This document shows, one piece after another, positions 13,894-13,933 of a stretch of DNA of 13,933 bases. The position numbers were made by a program, and so were the translations under genes. Origin of the DNA: Streptomyces griseus (lineage in GTDB: Bacteria; Bacteroidota; Bacteroidia; Chitinophagales; Chitinophagaceae); contig CALPIT020000041.1 of assembly GCA_943323705.2 (NCBI GenBank), forward strand, positions 1-13,933. Direction: 5' to 3'. Position 1 is the stretch's first letter; each line of letters starts with the position of its first letter. The notes beneath the pieces were generated by a model that saw only the letters and a list, made by a program, of their open reading frames with translations, was not told the origin of the DNA and searched no databases.

Positions 13894-13933
13894 ATGTCAA
13901 CTAATCAGAACTACAGTTTTTTCCAAAGTGTGG
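13894..13933 (+). CDS. Start of next gene, probably Glu/Leu/Phe/Val dehydrogenase (cut by window end)
   Basis: ATG at 13894 opens MSTNQNYSFFQSV and runs to the window edge. The YSFFQSV start resembles N-termini of Glu/Leu/Phe/Val dehydrogenases that I recall downstream of ccmD in Chitinophagales; 13 residues cannot prove it. It lies 40 bp after the ccmD stop with no terminator between, so it may be read from the ccm transcript. Confidence 0.5.
   Translation, partial: MSTNQNYSFFQSV

Overview
The window reads as a piece of a Bacteroidota chromosome, most likely from the Chitinophagales/Sphingobacteria side. The DNA is AT-rich and Shine-Dalgarno sequences are hardly visible. Five genes carry a perfect TAnnTTTG -7 box (the Bacteroidota primary-sigma promoter) just upstream of the start, and a sixth differs by one base. 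Gene content fits too: a eukaryote-type NADP isocitrate dehydrogenase, a stand-alone THUMP/RlmL-type methyltransferase, and a ccmB-ccmC-ccmD run followed by what looks like a Glu/Leu/Phe/Val dehydrogenase start. The family placement is inference.

Layout. (1) 1-521: 3' end of icd on the + strand, followed by a rho-independent terminator nested inside a 34-bp perfect inverted repeat (524-557/665-698). (2) 672-9109: a long minus-strand run, transcribed from about 9130 leftwards, of seven nucleotide-sugar enzymes and then an rRNA methyltransferase gene. In transcription order these are a DegT-type aminotransferase (WbpE-like), UDP-glucose 6-dehydrogenase, UDP-glucuronate decarboxylase, a TviB/WbpA-O-type UDP-HexNAc dehydrogenase, a TviC/WbpP-type 4-epimerase, rmlC, rmlD and rlmL. 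Gaps are 1-26 bp or overlaps, so this is probably one operon, with an extra promoter candidate before rlmL. (3) 9224-10456: waaA (Kdo transferase), divergent from the sugar operon and probably using a TTG start. (4) 10423-11145: a conserved-looking protein of unknown function on the minus strand, overlapping the 3' end of waaA. (5) 11274-11837: thymidine kinase. (6) 11838-12221: a non-coding stretch with four copies of a CCACCGTTT(T/C)AA repeat and a probable remnant of a secreted-protein gene. (7) 12222-13853: ccmB, ccmC and ccmD of cytochrome c maturation, then the first 13 codons of the next gene at 13894.

How the genes work together. The minus-strand operon would make UDP-GlcA, UDP-xylose, UDP-GlcNAcA/UDP-GalNAcA, dTDP-L-rhamnose (last two steps only) and possibly an amino-uronic sugar nucleotide. 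These are precursors for capsule, exopolysaccharide or O-antigen, and the operon lies next to the LPS-core gene waaA. No glycosyltransferase, flippase or polymerase is present, so the cassette supplies precursors to assembly genes elsewhere. The ccm genes form a heme-export module without ccmA in view.

Nothing here looks like a defence system, prophage, CRISPR array or intact transposon. The points most worth a second look are the CcmC with a rewritten WWD region, the repeats sitting on gene stop codons, the frameshifted signal-peptide remnant, and the unknown 240-residue protein.
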